This document shows positions 46,120 to 53,284 of a DNA stretch of 54,589 nt, one piece after another (positions within the stretch are counted from its first letter, which is position 1; each line of letters begins with the position of its first letter). The stretch spans positions 1 to 54,589 of the forward strand of contig NZ_RAVZ01000013.1 of assembly GCF_003611635.1 (NCBI RefSeq). Direction: 5' to 3'. A model generated the notes under the pieces. The model was not told the origin of the DNA and did no database searches. It saw only the letters and a program-made list of their open reading frames with translations. The stretch is from Corallococcus terminator (GTDB taxonomy: Bacteria > Myxococcota > Myxococcia > Myxococcales > Myxococcaceae). The position numbers were made by a program, and so were the translations under genes.

Positions 46120-46135
46120 TGGAGAGCCCGCCCTT

Positions 46136-46822
46136 TCACTTCGCCACTTCGCGCAGCGTGATCTCGTAGACCAGCGTCGCGTTGGGGGGCACCTTGCCGG
46201 GAAGTCCCTGGGCGCCGTAGGCCAACTGCGGGGGAACGACGAAGCGGTACTTGCTTCCCAGCGTCATGAGCTGGAAGGCCTCCGTCCAGCCCTTGATGCC
46301 GTCGCTGACGCCGATGACGGAGACCTTGCCCTGGGCCGCGGAGCTGTCGAACTCCGCGTTCGTGCCACCGACGATCATGCCCTTGAACTCGAAGACCACC
46401 CGGTTCGCCGGGCCGGGGCGTGGGCCTGCGGGCGTGGGCGTCAGCACCTGGTACTGGAGGCCGCTCGCGGTGGTGACCACGCCCGGCATGGCCTTGTGCT
46501 TCGCCAGGAAGTCCTGCCCCGCCTTGCCGTACTTCGCCGAGTCCGCCGCGAGCTTCGCCTTGCGGTTCTGGAGCATCGCGTTGCGGCCCCGCTCCCGCGC
46601 GGTGGTGAGCTCCACCCCGGTCAGCAGGGAGGGCTTTGCCTCCAGGTTGTCCCGCAGGCCCTGGAGCAGCGCGTTGATGTCCAGGTCCGCGTCGTTGCGC
46701 TTGAGCGACTCCGCGACGTCCTGCCCCAGGGCGTAGCTGTCCCGCTCCTTGTCCGTCGCGAGCGGTGTGGCGGCGTGGGCGGCCGCCGCGCTGAAGAGCA
46801 GGAAGAAGGCAAGAGGTCTCAT
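46136..46822 (-). CDS. fkpA: FKBP-type periplasmic peptidyl-prolyl isomerase (FkpA/Mip-like)
   Basis: 228 residues from ATG 46822 (GGAG nine bases upstream; the upstream open frame has no signal sequence). Signal peptide AFFLLFSAAAAHAA. Residues about 20-115 are the helical Mip/FkpA dimerisation domain (SYALGQDVAESLKRND, LLQGLRDNLEAKPSLL). The C-terminal FKBP domain has VVFEFKGMIVGGTNAEFDSS, KGWTEAFQLM, YRFVVPPQLAYGAQGLPGKV and VYEITLREV. It speeds folding of exported proteins. Leading the lipase-metalloprotease operon, it may help fold these Pro- and Cys-rich enzymes. Confidence 0.92.
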   Translation of the reverse strand: MRPLAFFLLFSAAAAHAATPLATDKERDSYALGQDVAESLKRNDADLDINALLQGLRDNLEAKPSLLTGVELTTARERGRNAMLQNRKAKLAADSAKYGKAGQDFLAKHKAMPGVVTTASGLQYQVLTPTPAGPRPGPANRVVFEFKGMIVGGTNAEFDSSAAQGKVSVIGVSDGIKGWTEAFQLMTLGSKYRFVVPPQLAYGAQGLPGKVPPNATLVYEITLREVAK

Positions 46823-46968
46823 GGGCACGAACTCCGGGGTGGTTGAGGCAGAAGGAAGCGCTCCGCCAGGAAGCAGCGGCACCCCGCGCTACATCAATTC
46901 ACGTGCCAGGGTTTGCGACAGCTCCGCGCGCGGGCCCGCCCCGGAACGGCCTGAAAACAGAGACACAT

Positions 46969-46996
46969 GACACGTCAGGGCCGCCCCTGACGCGTC
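46969..46996. promoter_or_regulatory. 12-base dyad in divergent fkpA/serine hydrolase region
   Basis: GACACGTCAGGG (46969-46980) and CCCTGACGCGTC (46985-46996) pair at 11 of 12 positions around CCGC. Placement near the middle of a 268-base divergent region suits an operator serving both genes, though a transcribed hairpin is possible. Confidence 0.45.
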
Positions 46997-47090
46997 ACGG
47001 AAACCCTCGCACGAACTGGTCAACGACGGATGTCGATATTTCCCCGCAACCAATTTGAGGACCCCGTGTTGAAGGACGCCGGAGGTGTTC

Positions 47091-48233
47091 ATGAAAGCAG
47101 TCGCGCGGATGTGTTCTGTCGGTTTGTGCTTCATGTTGTTGGCATGTGGAGGCGCGGGGAGTCCGGCGTCGGAAGAGACTCACTCGGGGGTGAGTGCCGG
47201 AGCACTCGCGGAGGCGAGTCCGCTGGCACCCGACGCGGGCTCACCGTGGAGCGCGGTGGGCACACTGGTGGCGTCGCGGGCCGCGGCGGCGGGGGTGACG
47301 CGGATGGGCATCGCCATCTACGACGCCCAGGACCGCAAGGTGTTTGAACAGATGGTGGGTGACTTCACGCCCGACGAGCGCGTGGCGGTGGCGTCGTCCT
47401 CGAAGATGGTGTCCGGCGTCGTCCTCTTCGACGTCATCCGGCAGGGCCTGCTGTCGCTGGACTCCACCACCGGCCAGGTGCTCGGGTGGACCGGGGACAA
47501 GGCGGGCATCACCCTGCGCCACCTGCTCTCGTTCACCTCGGGGCTGGAGCCGAACCACCCGTGCACTTCCCGGGTCACCCTCACCCTCCAGGAGTGCGTC
47601 GCGCAGATCGCCACCGTGCCGGTGAAGGCCCCGCCGGGCACGCGCTTCGACTACGGCGGCGTACACCTCCAGGTGGCGGCGCGCATGGCGGAGGTGGTGA
47701 CCAACAAGGGCTGGAACACGCTCTTCACGCAGACGCTGGCGACGCCGCTCGGCCTGCCTTCGGGGGTCACCTACTACACGGCGCCGACGCAGATGCTGGG
47801 CACCACCAACCCGCTCATCGCTGGAGGGTTGCGCGCGTCCATGAACGAGTACGCGAAGCTGCTCGCGCTCGTCTTCCACCGGGGGCGCTACGCGGGCCTG
47901 GAGAAGGGCACCCTGGCCCTCTTCTCCGCCCAGACGCGAGAGCCCTACCCGTCCGTGACGGTGGGCAACTCCCCGATGCAGGACGTGGGCTATCCCTACC
48001 GCTATGGGCTCACGGCGTGGCTGGAGTGCAGCCCCGTGCCCGTCCTGGGATGCCCCAGCATCAGCTCGCCCGGCGCTTTCGGTTGGACGCCCTGGTTGGA
48101 CCGGGACGCGGGCTACTACGCCATCCTGGGCATGCAGTTGGGCGCCGGGGATGCGACAGGCGGCGTGGTGTCGTTCTCCGTGGACCTGGAGCAGGACCTC
48201 AAGCCGCTCATCCGCACGGCGCTCGGAAACTGA
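47091..48233 (+). CDS. SxxK serine hydrolase lipoprotein (beta-lactamase/esterase family)
   Basis: 380 residues from ATG 47091, with GGAGG five bases upstream. Lipobox LLAC. Class C beta-lactamase-like fold: the nucleophile motif is SSSK (Ser102 to Lys105), the second motif YGG at Tyr188 replaces the usual YxN, and TLRHLLSFTSGLEP and QVAARMAEVVTNKGW are typical neighbours. The third motif is not clear (GWTPWLDRDAGYYAI). Loss of the Asn and the lipoprotein leader favour an esterase or D-aminopeptidase-like role rather than drug resistance. Confidence 0.85.
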   Translation: MKAVARMCSVGLCFMLLACGGAGSPASEETHSGVSAGALAEASPLAPDAGSPWSAVGTLVASRAAAAGVTRMGIAIYDAQDRKVFEQMVGDFTPDERVAVASSSKMVSGVVLFDVIRQGLLSLDSTTGQVLGWTGDKAGITLRHLLSFTSGLEPNHPCTSRVTLTLQECVAQIATVPVKAPPGTRFDYGGVHLQVAARMAEVVTNKGWNTLFTQTLATPLGLPSGVTYYTAPTQMLGTTNPLIAGGLRASMNEYAKLLALVFHRGRYAGLEKGTLALFSAQTREPYPSVTVGNSPMQDVGYPYRYGLTAWLECSPVPVLGCPSISSPGAFGWTPWLDRDAGYYAILGMQLGAGDATGGVVSFSVDLEQDLKPLIRTALGN

Positions 48234-48242
48234 GCGCGGCAC

Positions 48243-48271
48243 CGCCCGGGCCGGTGTGCTGGCTCCGGGCG
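48243..48271. terminator. Hairpin between convergent genes
   Basis: CGCCCGG (48243-48249) pairs with CCGGGCG (48265-48271), and GCC/GGC continue inside with a one-base bulge. Only 61 bases separate the two stops. Confidence 0.5.
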
Positions 48272-48294
48272 GGAATGAACGCCGGTCCGAGAGT

Positions 48295-48759
48295 TCACAC
48301 GGGCCGGCGGAAGTAGTCCCCGAGGTCCGCGGGAAGCTGCGACGCCACCGCCGCCACCTCCTGCTCCGGGATGCGATCGCGCACGGCCGTGAAGACGGCG
48401 GCGACCACGCGAGGCGCCTGGTCGACCTTGATCTTCAGATGGTCCGCCACGTCGGACATGAACTCATCGCGGCCGATGCGCCGGGCGCGCGAGGGGCCTC
48501 GGTGCACCGAACAGGCGCCCAGGATCTGCCCGATGCCGCCGGTGAGCGCGCGGAAGAGCTTCACGTCCTCACCGTCCGAAAGGCGCCGTGCGAGCGTGCA
48601 CAGCACCGCGCTCGCGGCCTCCCGGGCATCCAGGCCCTGGCTGTGCATGACCGCGTCGGATTGGATTTCATCCAGGAAGGGCTGGAGCTCCAGCGACTCG
48701 TCGCGCTCCTTGACGGGCACGGCGTGGGTGTCCTGCGAGGGATTCTGGGGTGAGGCCAT
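48295..48759 (-). CDS. DUF2267-type protein
   Basis: 154 residues from ATG 48759, GGAG six bases upstream. Cytoplasmic helical protein with two repeats of the DUF2267 kind: EAASAVLCTLARRLSDGEDVKLFRAL and FMSDVADHLKIKVDQAPRVVAAVFTAVRDRI, ending QLPADLGDYFRRPV. The family often lies beside stress or membrane genes, with an unknown biochemical role. No neighbour gives a clue here. Confidence 0.85.
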   Translation of the reverse strand: MASPQNPSQDTHAVPVKERDESLELQPFLDEIQSDAVMHSQGLDAREAASAVLCTLARRLSDGEDVKLFRALTGGIGQILGACSVHRGPSRARRIGRDEFMSDVADHLKIKVDQAPRVVAAVFTAVRDRIPEQEVAAVASQLPADLGDYFRRPV

Positions 48760-48964
48760 GGGGCATCTCCAAGGGTTCGTGGGCCCGAAGGGGCCAGGGT
48801 CCGGGAAGAGGCTGCGCACGTGAGCGGACGTCGGCATCGTCTGGAACTTCCCGGGCCTGGATGCCCGCCCCAGACATGCCCCCGAGGGAGGGCTCAACAG
48901 GGAGGCATTGCAGGGTGATGACAAGCGCCACAGGTTAACCCTTCCAGTGCGCGAAGGAGCGACC

Positions 48965-49192
48965 ATGTCGAGACTCGGCGAACCGTTGCAACCCCACACG
49001 AGCCTCGTGGGGCGGCGCCTCAAGCGCTTCGGGCCCGCGCTCCTCATCGCGGTCCTGTCGGTGACGGGCCTGATGGCGGCGGACTCCTGTGGCGGCGGCG
49101 GAGGCGGAAGCTGCAAGGCCTGCCGTGACGACTGCGCGAACAACGGCATTCCGGCGAGCCAGTGCAACTGCGAGGGTTGCACCCCGCCTTAG
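48965..49192 (+). CDS. Small Cys/Gly-rich secreted or membrane-tethered protein
   Basis: 75 residues; AAGGAG six bases before ATG 48965. A basic start and one hydrophobic helix (FGPALLIAVLSVTGLMAA) lead to a tail with seven Cys: DSCGGGGGGSCKACRDDC, then NNGIPASQCNCEGC. No lipobox in the usual place; the helix followed by AADSCG could be either. It resembles small disulfide-rich secreted peptides. It is nine bases before a large phospholipase C-like gene whose Shine-Dalgarno overlaps its stop, so the two are co-expressed. Role unknown. Confidence 0.75.
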   Translation: MSRLGEPLQPHTSLVGRRLKRFGPALLIAVLSVTGLMAADSCGGGGGGSCKACRDDCANNGIPASQCNCEGCTPP

Positions 49193-49201
49193 GAGGCCAC
49201 C

Positions 49202-51112
49202 ATGCCTGGACTCGCCACGCGCCTGTTGATCGCGCAGCGCGCATTGGATTCGCTGAAGGCGTCGGGCGCGCCGGAGGTCGACGTCATCGAGGCGAACCTG
49301 AAGTGGTACCGGCTGGGCGCGCTGGGTCCGGCGCTCGGGGACTTCGTTCCCTTCGAGAAGACGCCCGGACAGAACGGCGGCCGCTCGCCCTACTACAGCG
49401 TCTGGGTGGAGGTCCTCCGGCTCGCGGTCGGAGACCCCACGGACAGCACCCCCGGCGTCGTGCAGACGTTGCGCGCGTTCAAGCAGTTCCAGGAGCAGGT
49501 CTCGAAGCTCGTGAAGGACCACGACTTCGATGGGCTCAAGGAACTGAAGGACAGCGGCGGACTGGACAAGGTGCAACTGGCCTCCGCAGACCTGGGCCGG
49601 ATCATGAAGCGGTTCTCCGACAAGGAGAAGCTGGCGGAGGTCGGCCGGAAGATGGGGCGCAACAGCAAGCCGCCCCTCCTCAATCCCAGCAACCTGATTC
49701 CCCCGAAGCAGTGGAACGGCCGTGACTGGTTGCACTGGAAGCAGCCCGGACACTTCGCCTCCACCCTGCGCGCCCGGGCCCTGGCCAGTGGCGACGGTCG
49801 CTTCATCGCGTATGCCCTGGGGTGGACGGTCGCCTACGCCGCGCTGGTGTGCGGCACGGGCCTCATGAATTCGCTGGTCGGCTCCAGCTACCGCAACCAC
49901 TGGTGGCGCACGCGCTTCATCGGGAACTTCGTGGACGCCTGGGTCTGGGGCTTCTACGGCGCGAAGGCGTCCATGGGCCCCACCGACGTGCCCACCCCTG
50001 CGTATGCCGCCTGGCCGGGGCTCTGTGACGCGCGGCTGCACGACCTGGTGGACTTCACCGGGGGGCTCGATGCGGAGATTGTCGGGCGGAGCATCGTCGC
50101 GGAAGAAGCCCTGCCCCACGTGCTCCCCCCGGCGTTCACGGCCTTCTGGGTGGACGCCTGGACAGCCGCCTACCCCGGACAGGATGCGCCGCTCTTCACG
50201 CAGGACCGGCTCCAGGTCGCCTACCTGCTGCTGTGGATCCAGCTCTGGTTCCAGTCCTCCGGCGACGTCATCGGTTGCAACCCGGCGCCCCCGGCCGACC
50301 CTCCGGATGCGTGCACGGACAAGACCCCGCCAGCGTGGGTGGACCCAACGCTCATCGATCCCCAGACGAATGCGCCCTTCAAGGCGCCCACGCCGAAGGC
50401 CAAGCATGATCCGGACGTGGGAGAGATCATCTCCGGCATCCTTCTGGCATTGGCGGGCGTCGCCTCGTTCTTCCTGGGCGGCGCGGGCTTCGGCGCGGCG
50501 GCGCTCGCGGGCGGCATCGGGCTGATAGTCGATGGGGTCAAGACGCTGAACTGGGACGAGTTGGAGTGTCAGCTCCACTGGATCGCGGTCTACCTGTTCA
50601 ACGGCCTGGATGCGCTGCACAAGCTGACGGTCTTCGCGGGCCTCCAACCTCCAGCTCCCGCGGAGTTCGCGACCGCCACGCAGAAGGTCCAGTTCGCGGA
50701 CAACCTGCCCCTGTCGTATTTGAGCGCCGGGAGCGTCTGCAAGAGCCGGGGAATGGAAGGACTGCACGTGCCGTGGTCGGGCGCGCTCAGCACCTGGAAC
50801 ACGTATCCAGACACGACCGCGCTCGAAACACCGCTGACGGATGTGTGGCCCTTCGCGGGCCGGTGGCCGTCCGCCATCGTCGACGACGTGGGCGCGAACG
50901 CCGCTACGGAGGACATCACCCGCCCTCCTCCCGCCTGGCCCGGGGGCATCCACGGGTCGTTCGGTCCCGCGGTGCAGGCGAGCGTTACGCTCATCCGGAA
51001 TCCGGGGCGACTGCCGGACTGGAACCTGGACAATGACCGGGGACGCGGCTGGCTGACGTGGGAGCTGGCGAGTCCCTACGCCGACCCCGTGCCCGCGAAG
51101 CCGGAAAGCTAG
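49202..51112 (+). CDS. Large protein resembling Zn-dependent phospholipase C family, ligand-poor
   Basis: 636 residues; AGGAGG before ATG 49202. No signal peptide seen. Segments ALGPALGDFVPF, LHWKQPGHFASTLRARAL, RFIAYALGWTVAYAAL and YRNHWWRTRFIGNFVDAW follow the layout of bacterial zinc-dependent phospholipase C-like proteins as I recall it. There an H-x3-D and a later His sit in the middle helix; here the corresponding stretch reads VAYAALVCGTGLMN, with neither. A hydrophobic hairpin at about 415-440 (ISGILLALAGVASFFLGG) could insert in a membrane. Possibly a non-catalytic lipid-binding or pore-like protein. The family match is from memory and moderate. Confidence 0.6.
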   Translation: MPGLATRLLIAQRALDSLKASGAPEVDVIEANLKWYRLGALGPALGDFVPFEKTPGQNGGRSPYYSVWVEVLRLAVGDPTDSTPGVVQTLRAFKQFQEQVSKLVKDHDFDGLKELKDSGGLDKVQLASADLGRIMKRFSDKEKLAEVGRKMGRNSKPPLLNPSNLIPPKQWNGRDWLHWKQPGHFASTLRARALASGDGRFIAYALGWTVAYAALVCGTGLMNSLVGSSYRNHWWRTRFIGNFVDAWVWGFYGAKASMGPTDVPTPAYAAWPGLCDARLHDLVDFTGGLDAEIVGRSIVAEEALPHVLPPAFTAFWVDAWTAAYPGQDAPLFTQDRLQVAYLLLWIQLWFQSSGDVIGCNPAPPADPPDACTDKTPPAWVDPTLIDPQTNAPFKAPTPKAKHDPDVGEIISGILLALAGVASFFLGGAGFGAAALAGGIGLIVDGVKTLNWDELECQLHWIAVYLFNGLDALHKLTVFAGLQPPAPAEFATATQKVQFADNLPLSYLSAGSVCKSRGMEGLHVPWSGALSTWNTYPDTTALETPLTDVWPFAGRWPSAIVDDVGANAATEDITRPPPAWPGGIHGSFGPAVQASVTLIRNPGRLPDWNLDNDRGRGWLTWELASPYADPVPAKPES

Positions 51113-51123
51113 AGGTGGGCTCA

Positions 51124-52107
51124 ATGCCTTCCATGGACGAACACAAGCACGGACGGCATGACCGGTGTCAACTGGAGCCGGTTCCCCAGGGCTGCTGGCT
51201 CGTCATTCCCTACAAGGACACCGACGAGGGCGAGCGCCCGGTCCTCGCCGGTGAAACCTTCTGGGAATCCCATTACATCTGGATGGAGGATTCGAGCGGG
51301 AAGCCCATCCTCCAGGCCATCGTCGGCCAGCCGGTGCGAGTCTTTGTCCGGATCCGCAATCGCGGGACGCTGACGTCGTTTCCCACGCGCGTCACCTTCG
51401 CGTTCGTGGATGCGTCGCTGGGAATCGCCTGGAGCGCGCCCCGGGTCCTCGCCCAGGTGGGGACGAACGTGCCGCCGAACCAACTGGGCCCCGGGGTGAT
51501 GGACGTGGAGTGCCCCGTGCCCTGGGTTCCCGGGCCCTTCAGCACGCACGCGTGCCTGCTGGTGATGTGTGACGGCGTGTTCATGGACCGGCCGACGGTG
51601 CCGTGGAGTGCGGGGTTCGACCGGCACGTGGCCCAGCACAACGTCACCATCGTCCCGGCGGCGCCGGGTTCGACCCTGACGTTCCCGCTCCAGTTCGCGA
51701 CGGTGCTGGCGGCCACTTCGACCGTGCGATTCGCCGCGCAGGCCGCGTGGGTGGAGGCGAGCGACGCCGAACAGGTGCTGCGCTACGCACCGGGCCGGCG
51801 GGGCGTCCGTGGCACCCTGCTCGAACCCGGCATCGTGAAGGAGAGCTTCCGCCCGGGCCGCATCGAAACCGTCGGCGCGCTGGAGCAAGGCCCGCTGGAG
51901 TACCGGGCCGAGGCCCACGGGGAGGCCGTGGGGTTCGTGTCCCTGGGCGAACCCCTGGAGTCGCGGCCGAGGGAACTCCAGCGTGTGGACTTCGAGCTCA
52001 CCGTGCCCTTCGGAGAGGAAGCGCCGTTCCTGCTCGTCCGGCTGGCGCAGGTGGAAGACGGTGTCGTGACGGGCGGCTACACGGGGGTGTTTCAGCTCCG
52101 GACGTGA
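51124..52107 (+). CDS. Beta-rich protein of unknown function, third gene of the 49-kb operon
   Basis: 327 residues from ATG 51124, GAGGTGG five bases upstream and eleven bases after the preceding stop. No signal peptide. The first 170 residues are beta-rich with VGQPVRVFVRIRNRGT, a phrase typical of CARDB or Ig-like domains, and later strands (FRPGRIETVGALEQ, DFELTVPFGEEAPFLLVRLAQ) form a second sandwich. No enzyme motif. Tight spacing implies it works with the phospholipase-like protein and the small Cys-rich protein. Confidence 0.72.
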   Translation: MPSMDEHKHGRHDRCQLEPVPQGCWLVIPYKDTDEGERPVLAGETFWESHYIWMEDSSGKPILQAIVGQPVRVFVRIRNRGTLTSFPTRVTFAFVDASLGIAWSAPRVLAQVGTNVPPNQLGPGVMDVECPVPWVPGPFSTHACLLVMCDGVFMDRPTVPWSAGFDRHVAQHNVTIVPAAPGSTLTFPLQFATVLAATSTVRFAAQAAWVEASDAEQVLRYAPGRRGVRGTLLEPGIVKESFRPGRIETVGALEQGPLEYRAEAHGEAVGFVSLGEPLESRPRELQRVDFELTVPFGEEAPFLLVRLAQVEDGVVTGGYTGVFQLRT

Positions 52108-52125
52108 ACCCGGATCTCGATCTAC

Positions 52126-52170
52126 GAGGTCCGGAGCCATCCCTGGGCCGTGCCCCAGGGGCTCGACCTC
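52126..52170 (+). terminator. Two-level hairpin after the 49-kb operon
   Basis: Outer arms GAGGTC/GACCTC (52126-52131, 52165-52170) and GAGCC/GGCTC, with an inner CCCTGGG/CCCAGGG stem near 52141-52160. A plausible terminator 18 bases past the stop. Confidence 0.55.
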
Positions 52171-52257
52171 GAGCATCTGGACTGACCCACCACAGGGAGG
52201 GTCACTCTCCGCGCCATCGGCCCCACTCTTGGATGAACGTCCTGGCGCGGAGAGAGA

Positions 52258-52641
52258 TTGAAGACGAAACAGAACAAGCGGAAGACGATCGCGCTGCTGG
52301 CCCACGACGGAAAGAAGGCCCTGCTCGCCGCGTTCGTCCGCGACCACCGCAGCCGTCTGCGCTGCTTCAACCTCATCGGAACCGGAAACACGGGCCTGCT
52401 GGTCCAGTCCGCGGGCCTGGAGATCACGATGAAGCTGTCGGGCCCGCTGGGCGGGGACGCGCAGATCGCCTCGGAGGTCATCGCCGGTCGCTGTGACGCG
52501 GTCATCTTCCTGCGCGATCCCCTGGTCTCGCACCCGCATGATCCCGACATCGCCATGCTGATGCGCAACTGCGACGTGCACAACGTTCCGCTCTGCACCA
52601 ACGTGGCGACCGCCGAGCTCATCCTCAAGGGGATCCGCTGA
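52258..52641 (+). CDS. mgsA: Methylglyoxal synthase
   Basis: 127 residues from TTG 52258, which has GGAGAGA just upstream. Makes methylglyoxal and phosphate from dihydroxyacetone phosphate, a bypass that relieves sugar-phosphate build-up. Family residues: IALLAHDGKKALL, LIGTGNTG, SGPLGGDAQIASEV with the catalytic Asp, FLRDPL, PHDPDIAML with the conserved His and Asp, and CTNVATAEL. Usual length. It stands alone between hairpins. Its substrate is a product of the aldolase encoded 35 kb away in this window. Confidence 0.95.
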   Translation: MKTKQNKRKTIALLAHDGKKALLAAFVRDHRSRLRCFNLIGTGNTGLLVQSAGLEITMKLSGPLGGDAQIASEVIAGRCDAVIFLRDPLVSHPHDPDIAMLMRNCDVHNVPLCTNVATAELILKGIR

Positions 52642-52703
52642 GTCCGACCGTTCTGTGGCAGTGTCCCGGTGAGGCGCTCCTCACGGGAGCCCCAGGATCC
52701 ACG

Positions 52704-53279
52704 ATGCCTGATTCCTATTACGTGCTGGGCGTGCAGGACCCCGACGTCGGCGACCGCGCCCGGCTCATCTACACGCGCGACCACCCCCTGCGCAGTTGGA
52801 TGACGGGAGCGCGTTTCGACCGGCCACCACCTGAACCCATCCCGCTCAAGCTGCGCGGCACCGACGAAGAAGGCTGGGTGCTGGGGGACTTGTGGCTCAC
52901 GCCCATCACGGTGATGTCCAGGCGCCTGCACGAGGCCCTGCTACGGGCCGGCGTGGACAACCTCGAGACCTATGCCGTGGAGCTGACCGACCCGGAAGCC
53001 GGCACGGTCTACCAGGACTTCGTCGCCTTCAACCTCATCGGAAGGGTCGCTGCGGCCGATGCGGGCAGCACCCGGTTCGCACCGGGCACGAAGGAGCGAA
53101 CGGTCTCCGCCGACATCGACTCCCTGGCCATCGACCCGGCCAGGGCGCTCGGCGCGCGGATGTTCCGGTTGGCTGAGTCGGTGAACGCCATTCTCGTGCA
53201 TGCGGCGGTGAAGGAAGCGATCGAGTCCGCCGGCATCTCGACGCTCACCTTCCTCGCCCCCGAGGACTGGGCGGGCTGA
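52704..53279 (+). CDS. Imm11-type (DUF1629) immunity-like protein
   Basis: 191 residues from ATG 52704. Cytoplasmic. The layout matches Imm11 immunity proteins: LRGTDEEGWVLGDLWLT, VMSRRLHEALLRAGVDNLETYAVEL, YQDFVAFNLIGRVAAAD and the C-terminal MFRLAESVNAILVHAAVKEAIESAG followed by LTFLAPEDW (given in parts as motifs). Such proteins protect a cell from a cognate polymorphic toxin; no toxin gene or Rhs fragment is adjacent, so this is an orphan. The ATG has only a weak AGGATCC upstream and lies 62 bases after mgsA. Confidence 0.7.
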   Translation: MPDSYYVLGVQDPDVGDRARLIYTRDHPLRSWMTGARFDRPPPEPIPLKLRGTDEEGWVLGDLWLTPITVMSRRLHEALLRAGVDNLETYAVELTDPEAGTVYQDFVAFNLIGRVAAADAGSTRFAPGTKERTVSADIDSLAIDPARALGARMFRLAESVNAILVHAAVKEAIESAGISTLTFLAPEDWAG

Positions 53280-53284
53280 ACGCC

